A DNA stretch of 64,000 bases from JAGXTF01 sp038317095. Its GTDB lineage: Bacteria; Bacteroidota; Bacteroidia; NS11-12g; UBA955. Positions 1 to 9,033 of this stretch are shown piece by piece. The notes under the pieces were generated by a model that had not been told where the DNA came from, did not search any database, and was given only the letters and a program-made list of their open reading frames with translations. The position numbers and the translations under genes were made by a program. The stretch's first letter is position 1. Every line of letters starts with the position of its first letter. The stretch is from positions 1 to 64,000 of the forward strand of contig JBBQBB010000003.1 in assembly GCA_038317095.1 (NCBI GenBank). Direction: 5' to 3'.

Positions 1-498
1 CCAGAAAATGGCGGCTTGCCTTATGAAGCCTTGGAAAACTTACTGGACAGCATACCGGCGCGCCAAAAACTGATGTTGATAGACGCCTGCCATAGCGGAG
101 AGGTGGACAAAGACGAAAAATTGCAAATGGCAGCCGAAGCCAAAGGATTGGGCTTAAAAAGCAAAGGAGTAACGGTTGAAAATACAGACAGCTCAAAAGC
201 AACAGTAGGCCTGCAAAACAGCTTTGAACTGATGCAAAACCTATTTGTGAACGTGGGCAAAGGCACGGGCGCAACCATCATCTCAGCATCAGCGGGTACC
301 CAATTTGCACTTGAAAATGGAGATTTAGAAAACGGCGTTTTTACGTACAGTATTTTGGAAGCCATGAACAGCAATAGCAGCCTCACGGTTTCTCAGTTGA
401 AAACCATCGTAGGCAAGCGGGTTGTTGAACTGACCAATGGCATGCAGAAACCAACGAGCAGGAATGAGACGATTAATAGTGATTGGAGGGTGTGGTAA
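1..498 (+). CDS. Caspase-like peptidase (C14 family), 3' end only
   Basis: The reading frame is open from base 1, so the 5' end lies outside the window and about 165 residues are visible. The motif LIDACHSGE (from about base 75) is the catalytic-cysteine block of caspase/metacaspase-like (C14) domains, with the Cys in DACHSG. The catalytic His would lie upstream and cannot be seen. A later stretch, TIISASAGTQFALENGDLENGVFTYSIL in pieces, fits the end of the fold, where a Ser/Ala-rich strand precedes the substrate pocket. In Bacteroidota these domains are often attached to repeat or WD40 modules, which cannot be judged here. The stop at 496-498 is followed 30 bases later by an orphan signal-peptide ORF. 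Confidence 0.75.
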   Translation, partial: PENGGLPYEALENLLDSIPARQKLMLIDACHSGEVDKDEKLQMAAEAKGLGLKSKGVTVENTDSSKATVGLQNSFELMQNLFVNVGKGTGATIISASAGTQFALENGDLENGVFTYSILEAMNSNSSLTVSQLKTIVGKRVVELTNGMQKPTSRNETINSDWRVW

Positions 499-527
499 AA
501 TTGTAAATGGTGAATTATAAATTATAA

Positions 528-695
528 ATGAAAGGCAGGGTAATTCTTTTGATTTTGGGGTTTGCCTTTTTGGGTGGAGTGAATGGGCAGGCGCCTCGGA
601 TGGTTTTAAACCCTTACAATTCCTTACGCAACCTTGCCACCGGAATATTCAATTGCTCCCTATACTTAGCCACTGTTCGACGGGCAATGTTGTAG
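528..695 (+). pseudogene. Orphan signal-peptide ORF running antisense into rpoN
   Basis: An ATG at 528 begins MKGRVILLILGFAFLGGVNG followed by QAP, a convincing Sec signal peptide with a signal peptidase I-like site (NGQ-AP). After about eight more residues the frame crosses the 3' end of rpoN on the other strand (rpoN stop at 614-616) and ends at a TAG at 693-695, giving 55 codons in total. It follows the caspase-like gene by 30 bases on the same strand. It may be the start of a deleted secreted-protein gene. A chance hydrophobic ORF is also possible. Confidence 0.4.
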
Positions 696-2074
696 CCTTT
701 TTCTTTCAATAAATCCATCAAAGCTTCATCGGTTAAGGGTTTCTTTTTTTCTTCTGCTTCAATGGCATTCGAAAGAATTTTTTTAATTTCACGGTTCGAA
801 ACTTCTTCCCCTTCTTCATTCATAATGCCTTCGGAAAAGAAATATTTTAATGGAAAAATACCGAATTCTGTTTCTACATATTTACTATTGGCAACACGCG
901 AAATGGTGGAAATATCCAAACCAACCCTAGTGGCAATATCCTTCAATATCATGGGTTTCAACTTGGTTTCATCGCCATCTACAAAAAATTCTTTTTGGCG
1001 GTGCACTATGGCTTCCATTGTGCTCATTAGCGTATTGTGGCGCTGTTTAACACTGTCAATAAACCATTTGGCACCGTCTAATTTTTGTTTGATATATTGC
1101 ACAGCATCCTTCAGGCTCTGTGCTTTTTCTTCGGCTTTGTCGTAGGCTTTCAGCGTTTCAGAATAAGCACTGGATATGCGCAATTCTGGTGCATTTCTAG
1201 AATTTAAAGTTACCATTAAAATGCCGTCGGTATTGTTTACAATAAAATCTGGAACAATGTATTGGGTTTTGGCATTGGAATTACCCGTTTCTCCCGGTTT
1301 TGGATTGAGTTTGACAATTTCAGAAATGGCTATTTTTAATTGGTCATCGTCAATTTTTAAACTGCGTTTTATTTTCTCGTAATGTTTTTTTGAAAACGCC
1401 TCCATTTGCTCAGAGATTATTTTTTCGGCCAAAGTTAAAGCAGGATTATTGCCATAATCTTTTTTATAAAGTTGTAGCAAAAGGCATTCTTGTAAATCGC
1501 GGGCCCCAATCCCTGGAGGATCAAAATTTTGAATTTTAATAAGAAGTTTTTCTAAATGATCTTCTGTGGTGCTAATGTTTTCATTAAAAGCCAAATCATT
1601 CACAATACTTCGCAATTCTCGCCTTAAATAACCGTCTTCTTCAATGCTATTGATTAAATGGATAGCAAGTATGAGATCTGTTTCGTCAAAAAAGGTGGCA
1701 CGCGCCTGCTCCATTAAAAACTCTTGAAACGTACCGGTACTAGCCATAGGATTGTCTCTTTGTTCCTCTCCGTAGTCTTCATTCAAGGAAAAACCACCTT
1801 CTTCGTCTCCACTGGCATTCAATAATTCTTGAATATCTACGTCATCTTTTAAATAATCGTCTTCGCTAAAATCTTCAGAATCGTCATTATTGTCTAAGGA
1901 AGTCTCTTCCCCGTTTATTTTGGGATCTTCTAATGCTGGGTTGTCCAACAACTCTTGCTCCACCTTTTCCTCAAAATCTTGGGTATTGAGTTGCAACAGT
2001 TTTATGAACTGGATCTGCTGCGGACTGAGCTTTTGCAGCATTTTATGGCTCAGGTTCTGTTTTAATGAACTCAT
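614..2074 (-). CDS. rpoN: RNA polymerase sigma-54 factor
   Basis: A 486-residue RpoN. Residues about 1-50 form the Gln/Leu-rich activator-responsive region I (LSPQQIQFIKLLQL, then LLDNPALE). An acidic linker (residues about 50-110) follows, typical of region II. The core-binding domain lies around 120-320 (DPPGIGARDLQECL is a conserved block) and a helix-turn-helix around 360-400 (LKDIATRVGLDISTISRVA). The C-terminal RpoN box ARRTVAKYRE sits at about 464-473. It recognises -24/-12 promoters and needs an AAA+ activator. It is divergent from asnS, with the two starts 75 bp apart. Length and motif order match the family, with no sign of damage. Confidence 0.97.
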   Translation of the reverse strand: MSSLKQNLSHKMLQKLSPQQIQFIKLLQLNTQDFEEKVEQELLDNPALEDPKINGEETSLDNNDDSEDFSEDDYLKDDVDIQELLNASGDEEGGFSLNEDYGEEQRDNPMASTGTFQEFLMEQARATFFDETDLILAIHLINSIEEDGYLRRELRSIVNDLAFNENISTTEDHLEKLLIKIQNFDPPGIGARDLQECLLLQLYKKDYGNNPALTLAEKIISEQMEAFSKKHYEKIKRSLKIDDDQLKIAISEIVKLNPKPGETGNSNAKTQYIVPDFIVNNTDGILMVTLNSRNAPELRISSAYSETLKAYDKAEEKAQSLKDAVQYIKQKLDGAKWFIDSVKQRHNTLMSTMEAIVHRQKEFFVDGDETKLKPMILKDIATRVGLDISTISRVANSKYVETEFGIFPLKYFFSEGIMNEEGEEVSNREIKKILSNAIEAEEKKKPLTDEALMDLLKEKGYNIARRTVAKYREQLNIPVARLRKEL

Positions 2075-2099
2075 TTTTCTCTGTTCGTATTATTTACGC

Positions 2100-2126
2100 T
2101 AATTTTGCAAGCTCTCTGCAAAATTA
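2100..2126. promoter_or_regulatory. Palindromic pair of facing TAnnTTTG elements between rpoN and asnS
   Basis: The arms TAATTTTGCA (2100-2109) and TGCAAAATTA (2117-2126) are exact inverted repeats around a 7-base spacer. Each arm contains TAATTTTG, which fits the Bacteroidota -7 element TAnnTTTG: one reads toward asnS, the other toward rpoN. No clear -33 TTG was found for either. The palindrome could be two overlapping divergent promoters, an operator for a dimeric regulator, or both. Confidence 0.45.
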
Positions 2127-2149
2127 GATGTTTTGTAGATTTTAACCAT

Positions 2150-3664
2150 ATGTATATACAGGAATTAAATACCGCGGAAGCAAAAAAGGTAAATTTAAAG
2201 GGCTGGGTTTCCAACAAACGCGAGGGAAAAGGTATCGTTTTTGTAATTTTAAGAGACGGTACTGGCTATTGCCAATGTGTTGTCACGGCAGAAACTGCGG
2301 GCGAAGAAGGCCTTGCCATAGCCCAATCTTTGTCCTTGGAATGCAGTGTTTCACTTACAGGCAACATTCGCAAAGACGAAAAGCAAATTGGCGGTTATGA
2401 AATGCAGGTAGAGGAAGTGCTACTCGTTGGCGGCAGTGAAAATTATCCCATCGCAAAAAAAGAACACGGCATAGAGTTTTTGATGGATCAAAGGCATTTG
2501 TGGTTGCGCAGCAATCGCCAGTGGGCCATTATGCGCATTCGCAACGTCATCATTTTTAGCATTCACCGCTATTTTCAAGAAAATGGATTTATACAAATGG
2601 ATTCTCCCATTTTTACTGGCAATGCGGTAGAAGGAACAAGTACCCTTTTTGAAACCGATTTTTACGGAGAACCTGCTTATTTAAGTCAAAGTGGACAGCT
2701 ATATGGCGAAGCTATGGCTATGGCAATGGGCAAAATTTACACATTTGGCCCCACTTTCCGTGCAGAAAAGAGCAAAACCCGCAGACACCTGTCAGAATTT
2801 TGGATGATTGAACCTGAAATGGCTTTCCATGATATTTTCGACAATATGGATGCCATTGAAGGTATGATGCATTTTGTAATTAAGGACGTGTTAGACAAAT
2901 GCAAAAACGAACTTCAAATTATTGGCCGAGACACGGCTGTGCTAGAGAGCAGCCTTAAAGTTTTTCCTAGAATGACTTACGACGAAGCCGTTAAAATCAT
3001 CAAAGGCGAGCAGGATGTAAACGGAGTGAATGGAATCACCAGTTTGGAGGAAGAATTGAAAACCGCCCAAACCCGCTTGGTAGAAATTGATGCAGACATA
3101 GCGGACCGCGAAAGCAAAATTGCAGCAGGTGGCATGAAAAAAGGAGAAATCAACTTTTTTCAAAGCAAAATTGATGCTTTAAAACAAGAGAAAGCCGATT
3201 TGGAAGAAGATACGCGCAACATTCCACAATGGATTAACAGCGCCCGCACTTTTGAATATGGAAATGATTTTGGCGGCAGCGATGAAACTGTCATTACCCG
3301 TTTGTTCGATTCGCCAATTATGGTTTACGATTGGCCCCACGAGGTAAAAGCATTTTACCTAAAACGCAATCCAGATGACACCCGTTTTGCAAGAGGTGTA
3401 GATGTTCTTGCTCCAGAAGGCTATGGAGAAATTGTAGGTGGCGGAGAAAGGGAAACCAACGAAGCCATGCTTATAGAAAAAATCAACGAACATGGTTTGC
3501 CTATGAAAGCCTTTGAATGGTACTTGGATTTGCGTCGTTTTGGATCCGTGCCTCACAGTGGTTTTGGCCTCGGATTAGAAAGAATGGTAACCTGGGTTTG
3601 CAAACTCAAACATGTGCGTGAAAGTATTCCTTTCCCTAGAATGTATGGCAGGTTGAAGCCTTGA
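2150..3664 (+). CDS. asnS: Asparaginyl-tRNA synthetase with a coiled-coil insert
   Basis: A class II aminoacyl-tRNA synthetase that charges tRNA-Asn. An N-terminal OB-fold (LKGWVSNKREGKGIVFVILRDG) precedes the catalytic core. Motif 2 is TFRAEKSKTRRHLSEFWMIEPE and motif 3 is GFGLGLERMVTW, ending HVRESIPFPRMYGRLKP; the core blocks resemble the Bacillus-type enzyme from memory. About 504 residues is long for that type (about 430). The excess is a charged, heptad-like segment at residues about 300-362 between the FPRMTYDEAVKII and FEYGNDFGGSDE blocks. The ATG at 2150 is preferred to a TTG at 2105, which lies inside the promoter palindrome. Confidence 0.93.
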   Translation: MYIQELNTAEAKKVNLKGWVSNKREGKGIVFVILRDGTGYCQCVVTAETAGEEGLAIAQSLSLECSVSLTGNIRKDEKQIGGYEMQVEEVLLVGGSENYPIAKKEHGIEFLMDQRHLWLRSNRQWAIMRIRNVIIFSIHRYFQENGFIQMDSPIFTGNAVEGTSTLFETDFYGEPAYLSQSGQLYGEAMAMAMGKIYTFGPTFRAEKSKTRRHLSEFWMIEPEMAFHDIFDNMDAIEGMMHFVIKDVLDKCKNELQIIGRDTAVLESSLKVFPRMTYDEAVKIIKGEQDVNGVNGITSLEEELKTAQTRLVEIDADIADRESKIAAGGMKKGEINFFQSKIDALKQEKADLEEDTRNIPQWINSARTFEYGNDFGGSDETVITRLFDSPIMVYDWPHEVKAFYLKRNPDDTRFARGVDVLAPEGYGEIVGGGERETNEAMLIEKINEHGLPMKAFEWYLDLRRFGSVPHSGFGLGLERMVTWVCKLKHVRESIPFPRMYGRLKP

Positions 3665-3674
3665 TGGGTTAACG

Positions 3675-3727
3675 ATCCGGGCAATCCTTACACCGCTGTT
3701 CCTTTTTGTATTTTTTGCAGCATTTTT
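3675..3727. repeat. 53-bp direct repeat, copy 1
   Basis: This 53-bp segment matches 8586-8638 with a single mismatch (CGCTGTTCC here, CGCTTTTCC there). Read on the minus strand it encodes KCCKKYKKEQRCKDCPDR followed by a TAA at 3669-3671. It starts a few bases beyond the stop of the T9SS gene ending at 3743, in a different frame, and has no ATG. It is probably a remnant of the small Cys-rich gene found intact at copy 2. It fills most of the gap between convergent asnS and the T9SS gene. Confidence 0.85.
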
Positions 3728-3742
3728 GTTTGCTTTTCAAAA

Positions 3743-5473
3743 TTACCGTAGTATTTCTATTGTGCTTCTGTAATTAAACGCTTTGTCAACGCTATGTGCT
3801 GTAATTTTAATAATATAAACGCCGTTCATATCTTTGTAATCTGGCTTCCAAAACTGTGCAGGATTTTTGGTTTCGAATACTTTTTGACCCCACCGGTTGT
3901 AAATCGAAATTTCAATAGATTGAAAACCTCTAACCACTAATTGCAAGTCATCGTTTAGGCCATCTCCGTTGGGCGTGAGGGAATTCGGTATGAGACAAAA
4001 AGGCTCACATTTTTCTATCACTTTTATTCTGGTTTCGGAAATGCAACCATTTTCCTTTTTTGCTCGTAATAATCCATCAAATTCTCCTAGTTCAAAATCA
4101 CATCCAAAATTGCTTTTAACTGCGGGTTTTAGCCAACAAGAATCTGCATCAGGTACATGGATATTTAATTGATTTATTTTTGTACAGATACTTGTATCTA
4201 CTGGAATTAGTTTAATTGTATCAAGATTTTTTATAGTAAAGGAATCTGAATAAATACAACCAAAGCTATTTTTATAGGTGCACCATTTGTTTCCTGGTTT
4301 TAAAAATATTGCCTCAGAATCTAGTGATCCATTGCTCCAGGTAAATTGAAAATTAGATGGAGACGAATATCTCAAATTTATAGGAGAATTGGAACATTTG
4401 TTTAAACTTGAATTGAAAAGTGTTTTGGGTTTTTGTAATACAAAAATGAAAAAGCTATCAGATTGATTTTCACCCCACGCATACAAACGAATGACTGTAT
4501 CTTGCCCTTTTATATAAATAACTGAATCTTTAGTAAGAGTATCATTACCTTCATAATCCCTACTCCAATAAGTAAAGTGCTTAAAATTAGTTTTGTACAT
4601 TACTTCATTATCCGCGCAAATTGTATCTGGCCCCACAATGGATGGAAGTTCTATTATTGTAACATCATCGAAAAAAGTATAAATAGTAGTAGAATTTGGA
4701 GAGTCAAAATAATGCATATCCCTAAAAAAACCGATTGTAACATATGAGTATTCCCCATGACTTCTAAAAACGCTATTTGCTGTGTTCCAGCAGCGTTTAA
4801 TAGCATAGGTATCACAATAGTATTTCATATCCTTAAATTCTAACTGAGGAACTGGCTTGTAAACGAAGGTCGAGAAACTAGGATCCGATGTTGTTTTATT
4901 TATTGGCACATAGTTTATTACACTATTTTTAGAAAAATAAAAACCCAAAGGTGAATAATTTTCATAATCGATATCTGGGTGACGACGGCTGTATTTGAAG
5001 GAAATATTGTATTTATGGTTCAGTTTTACTTGTGAAACGGGTGTTTGAATATATTCTTTGTAAAATGTATTTTTTGTAGTGGAAATTGTTGAGTCAACCC
5101 AATAATAGCCCAAACCGATAAAATTAGTGCCTTCAAAAGGGCTTAAATTTAATTTATTCCCTTTTAAGAAATAATAAGACCAGATTTCATTGTTGCAAGC
5201 AATAGCGTCCAAATATGGACTTTTTAATATACCATTTTTTATGTACTTTGTGCTATATAAATCAGGAGTACCATTGGTAGGGCTATACCAAAAATTAAAA
5301 TAAGAATTAAAGGTGTCATACGATTTATAATAGCAAGCATTGTACGGTACTCTTTTTAAAGATTCAAAGCCCCCGTCTGGCAATAAATTTAACTGCGCCA
5401 CAGCATTTGGTGGCGCAGTTAATAATAGTGTAATTAATACATATGTACTAAAGGTTTTCAATTTATTCGACAA
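3743..5473 (-). CDS. Secreted protein with T9SS type B (gliding-type) C-terminal domain
   Basis: A 576-residue exported protein. Residues 1-27 form a Sec signal peptide ending NAVAQ. The last ~85 residues carry the CHU_C/type B sorting domain: LTPNGDGLNDDLQLVV, then IEISIYNRWGQKVFET and MNGVYIIKI. Type B domains direct export by the type IX system and are often associated with cells that glide or secrete without the Lys-rich tail of type A. The middle contains a lectin/adhesin-like beta-rich region of unrecognised family and PKD-like segments (SIVGPDTICADNEVMYKT). Its start overlaps the upstream T9SS gene by 11 bp, so the two are probably co-transcribed. The ligand or substrate is unknown. 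Confidence 0.85.
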   Translation of the reverse strand: MSNKLKTFSTYVLITLLLTAPPNAVAQLNLLPDGGFESLKRVPYNACYYKSYDTFNSYFNFWYSPTNGTPDLYSTKYIKNGILKSPYLDAIACNNEIWSYYFLKGNKLNLSPFEGTNFIGLGYYWVDSTISTTKNTFYKEYIQTPVSQVKLNHKYNISFKYSRRHPDIDYENYSPLGFYFSKNSVINYVPINKTTSDPSFSTFVYKPVPQLEFKDMKYYCDTYAIKRCWNTANSVFRSHGEYSYVTIGFFRDMHYFDSPNSTTIYTFFDDVTIIELPSIVGPDTICADNEVMYKTNFKHFTYWSRDYEGNDTLTKDSVIYIKGQDTVIRLYAWGENQSDSFFIFVLQKPKTLFNSSLNKCSNSPINLRYSSPSNFQFTWSNGSLDSEAIFLKPGNKWCTYKNSFGCIYSDSFTIKNLDTIKLIPVDTSICTKINQLNIHVPDADSCWLKPAVKSNFGCDFELGEFDGLLRAKKENGCISETRIKVIEKCEPFCLIPNSLTPNGDGLNDDLQLVVRGFQSIEISIYNRWGQKVFETKNPAQFWKPDYKDMNGVYIIKITAHSVDKAFNYRSTIEILR

Positions 5474-8011
5474 TAAGTTTTTTTAGCTCTATTTTATTTG
5501 AAGAATACATTTTTAAAATATAGATGCCTTTAGGTAATTCATTTATATTAAGTCTGGCGAAATATACATCGTCAGTGATTTTATTTAAATTAACATTTTC
5601 TATCATCGCCCCAGAAATATTATAAAGTACTGCTTTTGGTGAATAGTAACCTACTGTTGAAATATCAAAATAGGATTGCGAAGGATTTGGATAAATGGAA
5701 ATATGGGATAGACTTAATTCTGAATTTTTGTGAGAGCTTTGGTATAAGTTTTCATTCGATTTATTATAATCTTTTTTGTATTTTCTATCTATTTTATTTT
5801 TTAGAGTCTCTTTAGTTGATTCAGGTTTACCCTGACCCATTTGTCTCATTTCCACCTGCTCATCCAATTCAGCAGGATAGGTTAATTCCCAGTGAACAAT
5901 TACATCACTGCCTTTATATGCGGGGGCCGAAGGCATGTTAGTTTGATACAATACATAGTTATAAATAGGTGTATCATTCACTGGCAAATTGTAAGCATTA
6001 TATACCATTCTTATGCCAATTTGTTGTGTTGTAGAATCGCCAATAGTTATGCTGTCAAAGCAAACACTATCATAGTTAGTAACCCGCACCAAGGTAGATG
6101 CCAATACTTCAAAGCCAGACCCATGCATGCCATTACTTACCCAGTTGTTCCATAAACCCTCAGTAAAGCCCACATGCAATTCTGCATAATCAGTTAATGC
6201 TGGCAAAACTGTCAAATTTTTATTCAAATCGCGGTAGCATACCCGCATTGCATGACCCGATGGATTGTTTACTATAGCTGTGTGGAAGCGCCCCCATAAA
6301 ATATCGTCATCATCCAATGGCTTTGCCAATGGGTTCAATTCATTTATAAGTTCTGTATTCTTAGTGGCTACGTTATTGTTCCATCTTATATACGGGTCAA
6401 TGTCAAAATTAATACCTGAACCTGGTTCGTACACTATAGGGTCATTGGATGATGTACTTTCGTTTATTCTAGAAAGCAAACAAATAATAGGTTTATTATC
6501 GCCGGACATGCTTCCATTTTGCGCGTCATACCAATCAGGGTTAGGAGGATACCACGCCACACCTCCTGTAACTATTACCCCAGGTTTTCCGCTTCCGAAA
6601 GCAGGTACACCAGCAGAAATACTAACAGGGTTGCTATTGGTTACACTAGATTGATACCAATTAGAATAGGATACCCCGCTGAGGGTTATTTCAGAACCGC
6701 CAGGCTGTTTATTTGAATAAATATCATTTACATAATTATTACTTAAGTCATACAACCAATCTTTAGGCCATTTTTCGCCTGTTCTTGCACGGGTCCAAAA
6801 CATCCGCACATTCAATGCGGCAGAAGTTTCACAAAGCTGATTATTTATTGCTGTATATAAATAATTTGGGTTATTGGTAGATGATGATACCATATCAGGA
6901 TTTTTATGCGCACCACTATAACCTTGATCCAAATAGGCTGGTATGTACGTGGTGCTAGCATAAGTATTCCAAATATCTGGACTTTCGTATAAGCTAATTC
7001 TATGGTCTACGCAAGTGCCAACTTTAACATCAGTTAATCGATTTTGTTCAAAACCAAGGTCTCTAATTGGAAATGCTGCGTATCTAGAATTGATTGTAAA
7101 AGGGTTAGTGCCCATTGGTTCAGTTTTATAATCTCTCAAATAAGTCTCTTTACCTAATTTCAGAGATAGCCATATTGTCTTACTGGCCCATATACCGCCG
7201 GTTGCAGTGCCTATTAGGTTTACATCGTACAATGTATTTGCACTCCAAGTGCCAGATTTTATTGCTGTATACCAATAATTTAAATCAAATGTACCTGCGA
7301 GCAATTCATTAACTTCAAGAGTAGAAAGCGCCCCAGTTTTGTTAGTTGAAGCATTATTATATGTGCCGAATGTTGATGCTGTAACTGTTAGTGACCATAT
7401 GGACATTGATCCCCCACCGCATAACAGTGGAATTGCTTTTAATCTTAATTCATCGCACGTTACTCCGCTTATTTGTGCCGCAACAATCCCATCAATTGCC
7501 GAATTGTTGTTTAACAGGAGTTCAAATCCCTGATTGCTTAATTGTTGACTGGGAGTAAATGTAAAAAGACTAGACGATGAACTATTATAATCAAAAATTG
7601 CACTGATTAATGCTTTACCACCTTTTTTTCTAATTAGCGCATCTAAATTCTCATTATAAATATTCCATGAGGCAAGGCCGCTAGGGACGTTAGTATAAAC
7701 TATTGATTGTGATACTTGGTTGTCATAAAGCACTTGTACTAATACATCTACTGGCACTGAGTAGCTGTGTTGAAGTTTAATAGTCATGCCAAATGAACAT
7801 GCTGTGCTATTATCAAAAGAAGGCATACAAACGTAGCTAATACGTGGACCTCCTGAAGTTACACTAATAGCATTTGGCCAATTTACTTCTACAAACGCAG
7901 TTGGAATAGCAAATGCCCCCCCCCAGCAAACATCAGGCCAAATAACGCTAAAAAGCGATATGCCTTTACGGCAAGTGAATTGATAGATGTAAAATTGATT
8001 TTAATTTTCAT
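5463..8011 (-). CDS. T9SS type A secreted protein, frame interrupted at a G9 tract in the signal peptide
   Basis: The ATG at 8011 opens a good signal peptide (MKIKINFTSINSLAVKAYRF, then LALFGLMFAG). With the nine G as read (7916-7924) translation stops after 40 codons. With ten (or seven) G the frame joins cleanly into AFAIPTAFVEVNW and then the long frame that continues to 5463, about 849 residues. From 7826 to the end the frame is intact. The C-terminal ~80 residues are a type A T9SS sorting domain (ISIYPNPSQSYFDIS, PKGIYILKMYSS, KKLIVE). The large body has no family I recognise. It is either an OFF phase variant, a sequencing error or an early pseudogene. Confidence 0.75.
7916..7924. repeat. 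Homopolymer G9 (minus strand) in a signal peptide coding region
   Basis: Nine consecutive C on the plus strand, G on the coding strand, lie at codons 30-32 of the T9SS type A gene that starts at 8011. The downstream frame is restored only with 3n+1 G residues. Runs of this kind are the usual substrate for slipped-strand phase variation in bacterial surface genes. Confidence 0.9.
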
Positions 8012-8576
8012 ATTTTTTTAATTAGTTTTTACAAGTCTAGACTAAAAATCCGAAAAATGCAAGTATTACCGAAATTACTGGAAAACTTTTTAGACACACG
8101 TTAGTTAAAAACCAGTGCAGGATAACACACTGAATTCCCATTTCCAATGACGACCGTATTAGGAGTTTGTATAAGATGGTCCAAAAAGTTGAAATTCCGC
8201 TTGTATAAAGAATATTTATAATTTGATTTGGCAATTCTAGTTTCCCTTGAAATTGCGCCAACTAGACAAGCAATTTCTGAAGTGCGCGACTCCGTTTTTT
8301 AAGACATTTATTTATAAATTGGCACCTCTCTTGAGATATTAGACATTTAACATTTCAAATCATTGGAAATTGTACCAAGAATATTACCGCCGTATAACCG
8401 TTTTTGGGCTGGTATTTTACCTAAAACAAAAGAATTAGTGCTTATAATCGCTTGTAGAAATCAAATGGAATCTAGAATCAAAGGCCAGGCTGTCGTCGGC
8501 TTTTAAACAAAACTGCAACGCTGCTGAATTATAACTTGAGAATTGCAATAATTATCTAATTATTTTGCTTTTGTAG

Positions 8577-8651
8577 CTATTTTCTATCCGGGCAATCCTT
8601 ACACCGCTTTTCCTTTTTGTATTTTTTGCAGCATTTTTTCTTTTTGCCCAT
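8577..8651 (-). CDS. Tiny basic Cys-rich peptide (24 residues)
   Basis: The ATG at 8651 opens MGKKKKCCKKYKK, followed by EKRCKDCPDRK and a TAG at 8577. Four cysteines in a CC...C..C arrangement with about half the residues Lys or Arg make a chance ORF less likely, and the same peptide (one change, no start codon) recurs at 3669-3727. The spacing could hold a metal ion such as zinc or bind nucleic acid, but this is inference. It is far below usual gene-calling limits. No promoter or partner was identified. Confidence 0.5.
   Translation of the reverse strand: MGKKKKCCKKYKKEKRCKDCPDRK
8586..8638. repeat. 53-bp direct repeat, copy 2
   Basis: One mismatch to 3675-3727, same orientation. It corresponds to the coding part of the 24-residue Cys-rich ORF. 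The two copies bracket the T9SS gene pair, 4.9 kb apart. Confidence 0.85.
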
Positions 8652-8858
8652 CAATGTGAATGGCAATAAAATGCCGGTGCCAATGTGCATGAATTTTTTT
8701 TGAACAGTTGAACTTGGAGATAAGCTGGATCGCATTTTCTATTCGTTTGCAAAGTTAATGCGGATTGCCTTGAATTGATGCTTTGTTAGGGTATAAAATA
8801 GGGTTAATGCAGATGGTGGTGGCTCGCTTTGCCCGCAGCTAAGTTATGGATTAGTTAC

Positions 8859-8956
8859 AAACGTGATTGAATCCAGAGGAGAAAATTTTGCTATCTCGCG
8901 TCGAAGTTAAATATGGGTGTAAACTTGATTGAATCCAGAGGAGAAAATTTCGCTAT
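8859..8956. repeat. Two 36-bp direct repeats 62 bp apart
   Basis: Copies at 8859-8894 and 8921-8956 share the core TTGAATCCAGAGGAGAAAAT (preceded by GA in both) and agree at 34 of 36 positions. No gene overlaps them. Their function is unknown; they may be an intergenic repeat family. Confidence 0.8.
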
Positions 8957-8977
8957 GCTCTATTTTCTGTCGGGATA

Positions 8978-9033
8978 AGTTGAACTAAAACAAAAACCCA
9001 ATGCGCAAGCATTGGGTTTTGTTAAGTTCAACT
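8978..9033. terminator. Long hairpin, possible bidirectional terminator
   Basis: A perfect 12-bp stem, AAAACCCAATGC (8993-9004) with GCATTGGGTTTT (9009-9020), closes on a GCAA loop. An outer pair AGTTGAACT (8978-8986) with AGTTCAACT (9025-9033) extends it. Flanking A and T runs fit an intrinsic terminator in either direction, but no gene ends close by, so it may instead be part of a repeat element. Confidence 0.5.

Noticed and set aside
2105..2149. Upstream TTG start for asnS
   Set aside because: It lies inside the promoter palindrome and the added residues match nothing in AsnRS; the ATG at 2150 is better.
8037..8261. 74-codon minus-strand hydrophobic ORF
   Set aside because: No start signal, no recognised motif and AT-rich sequence; a chance ORF is more likely.
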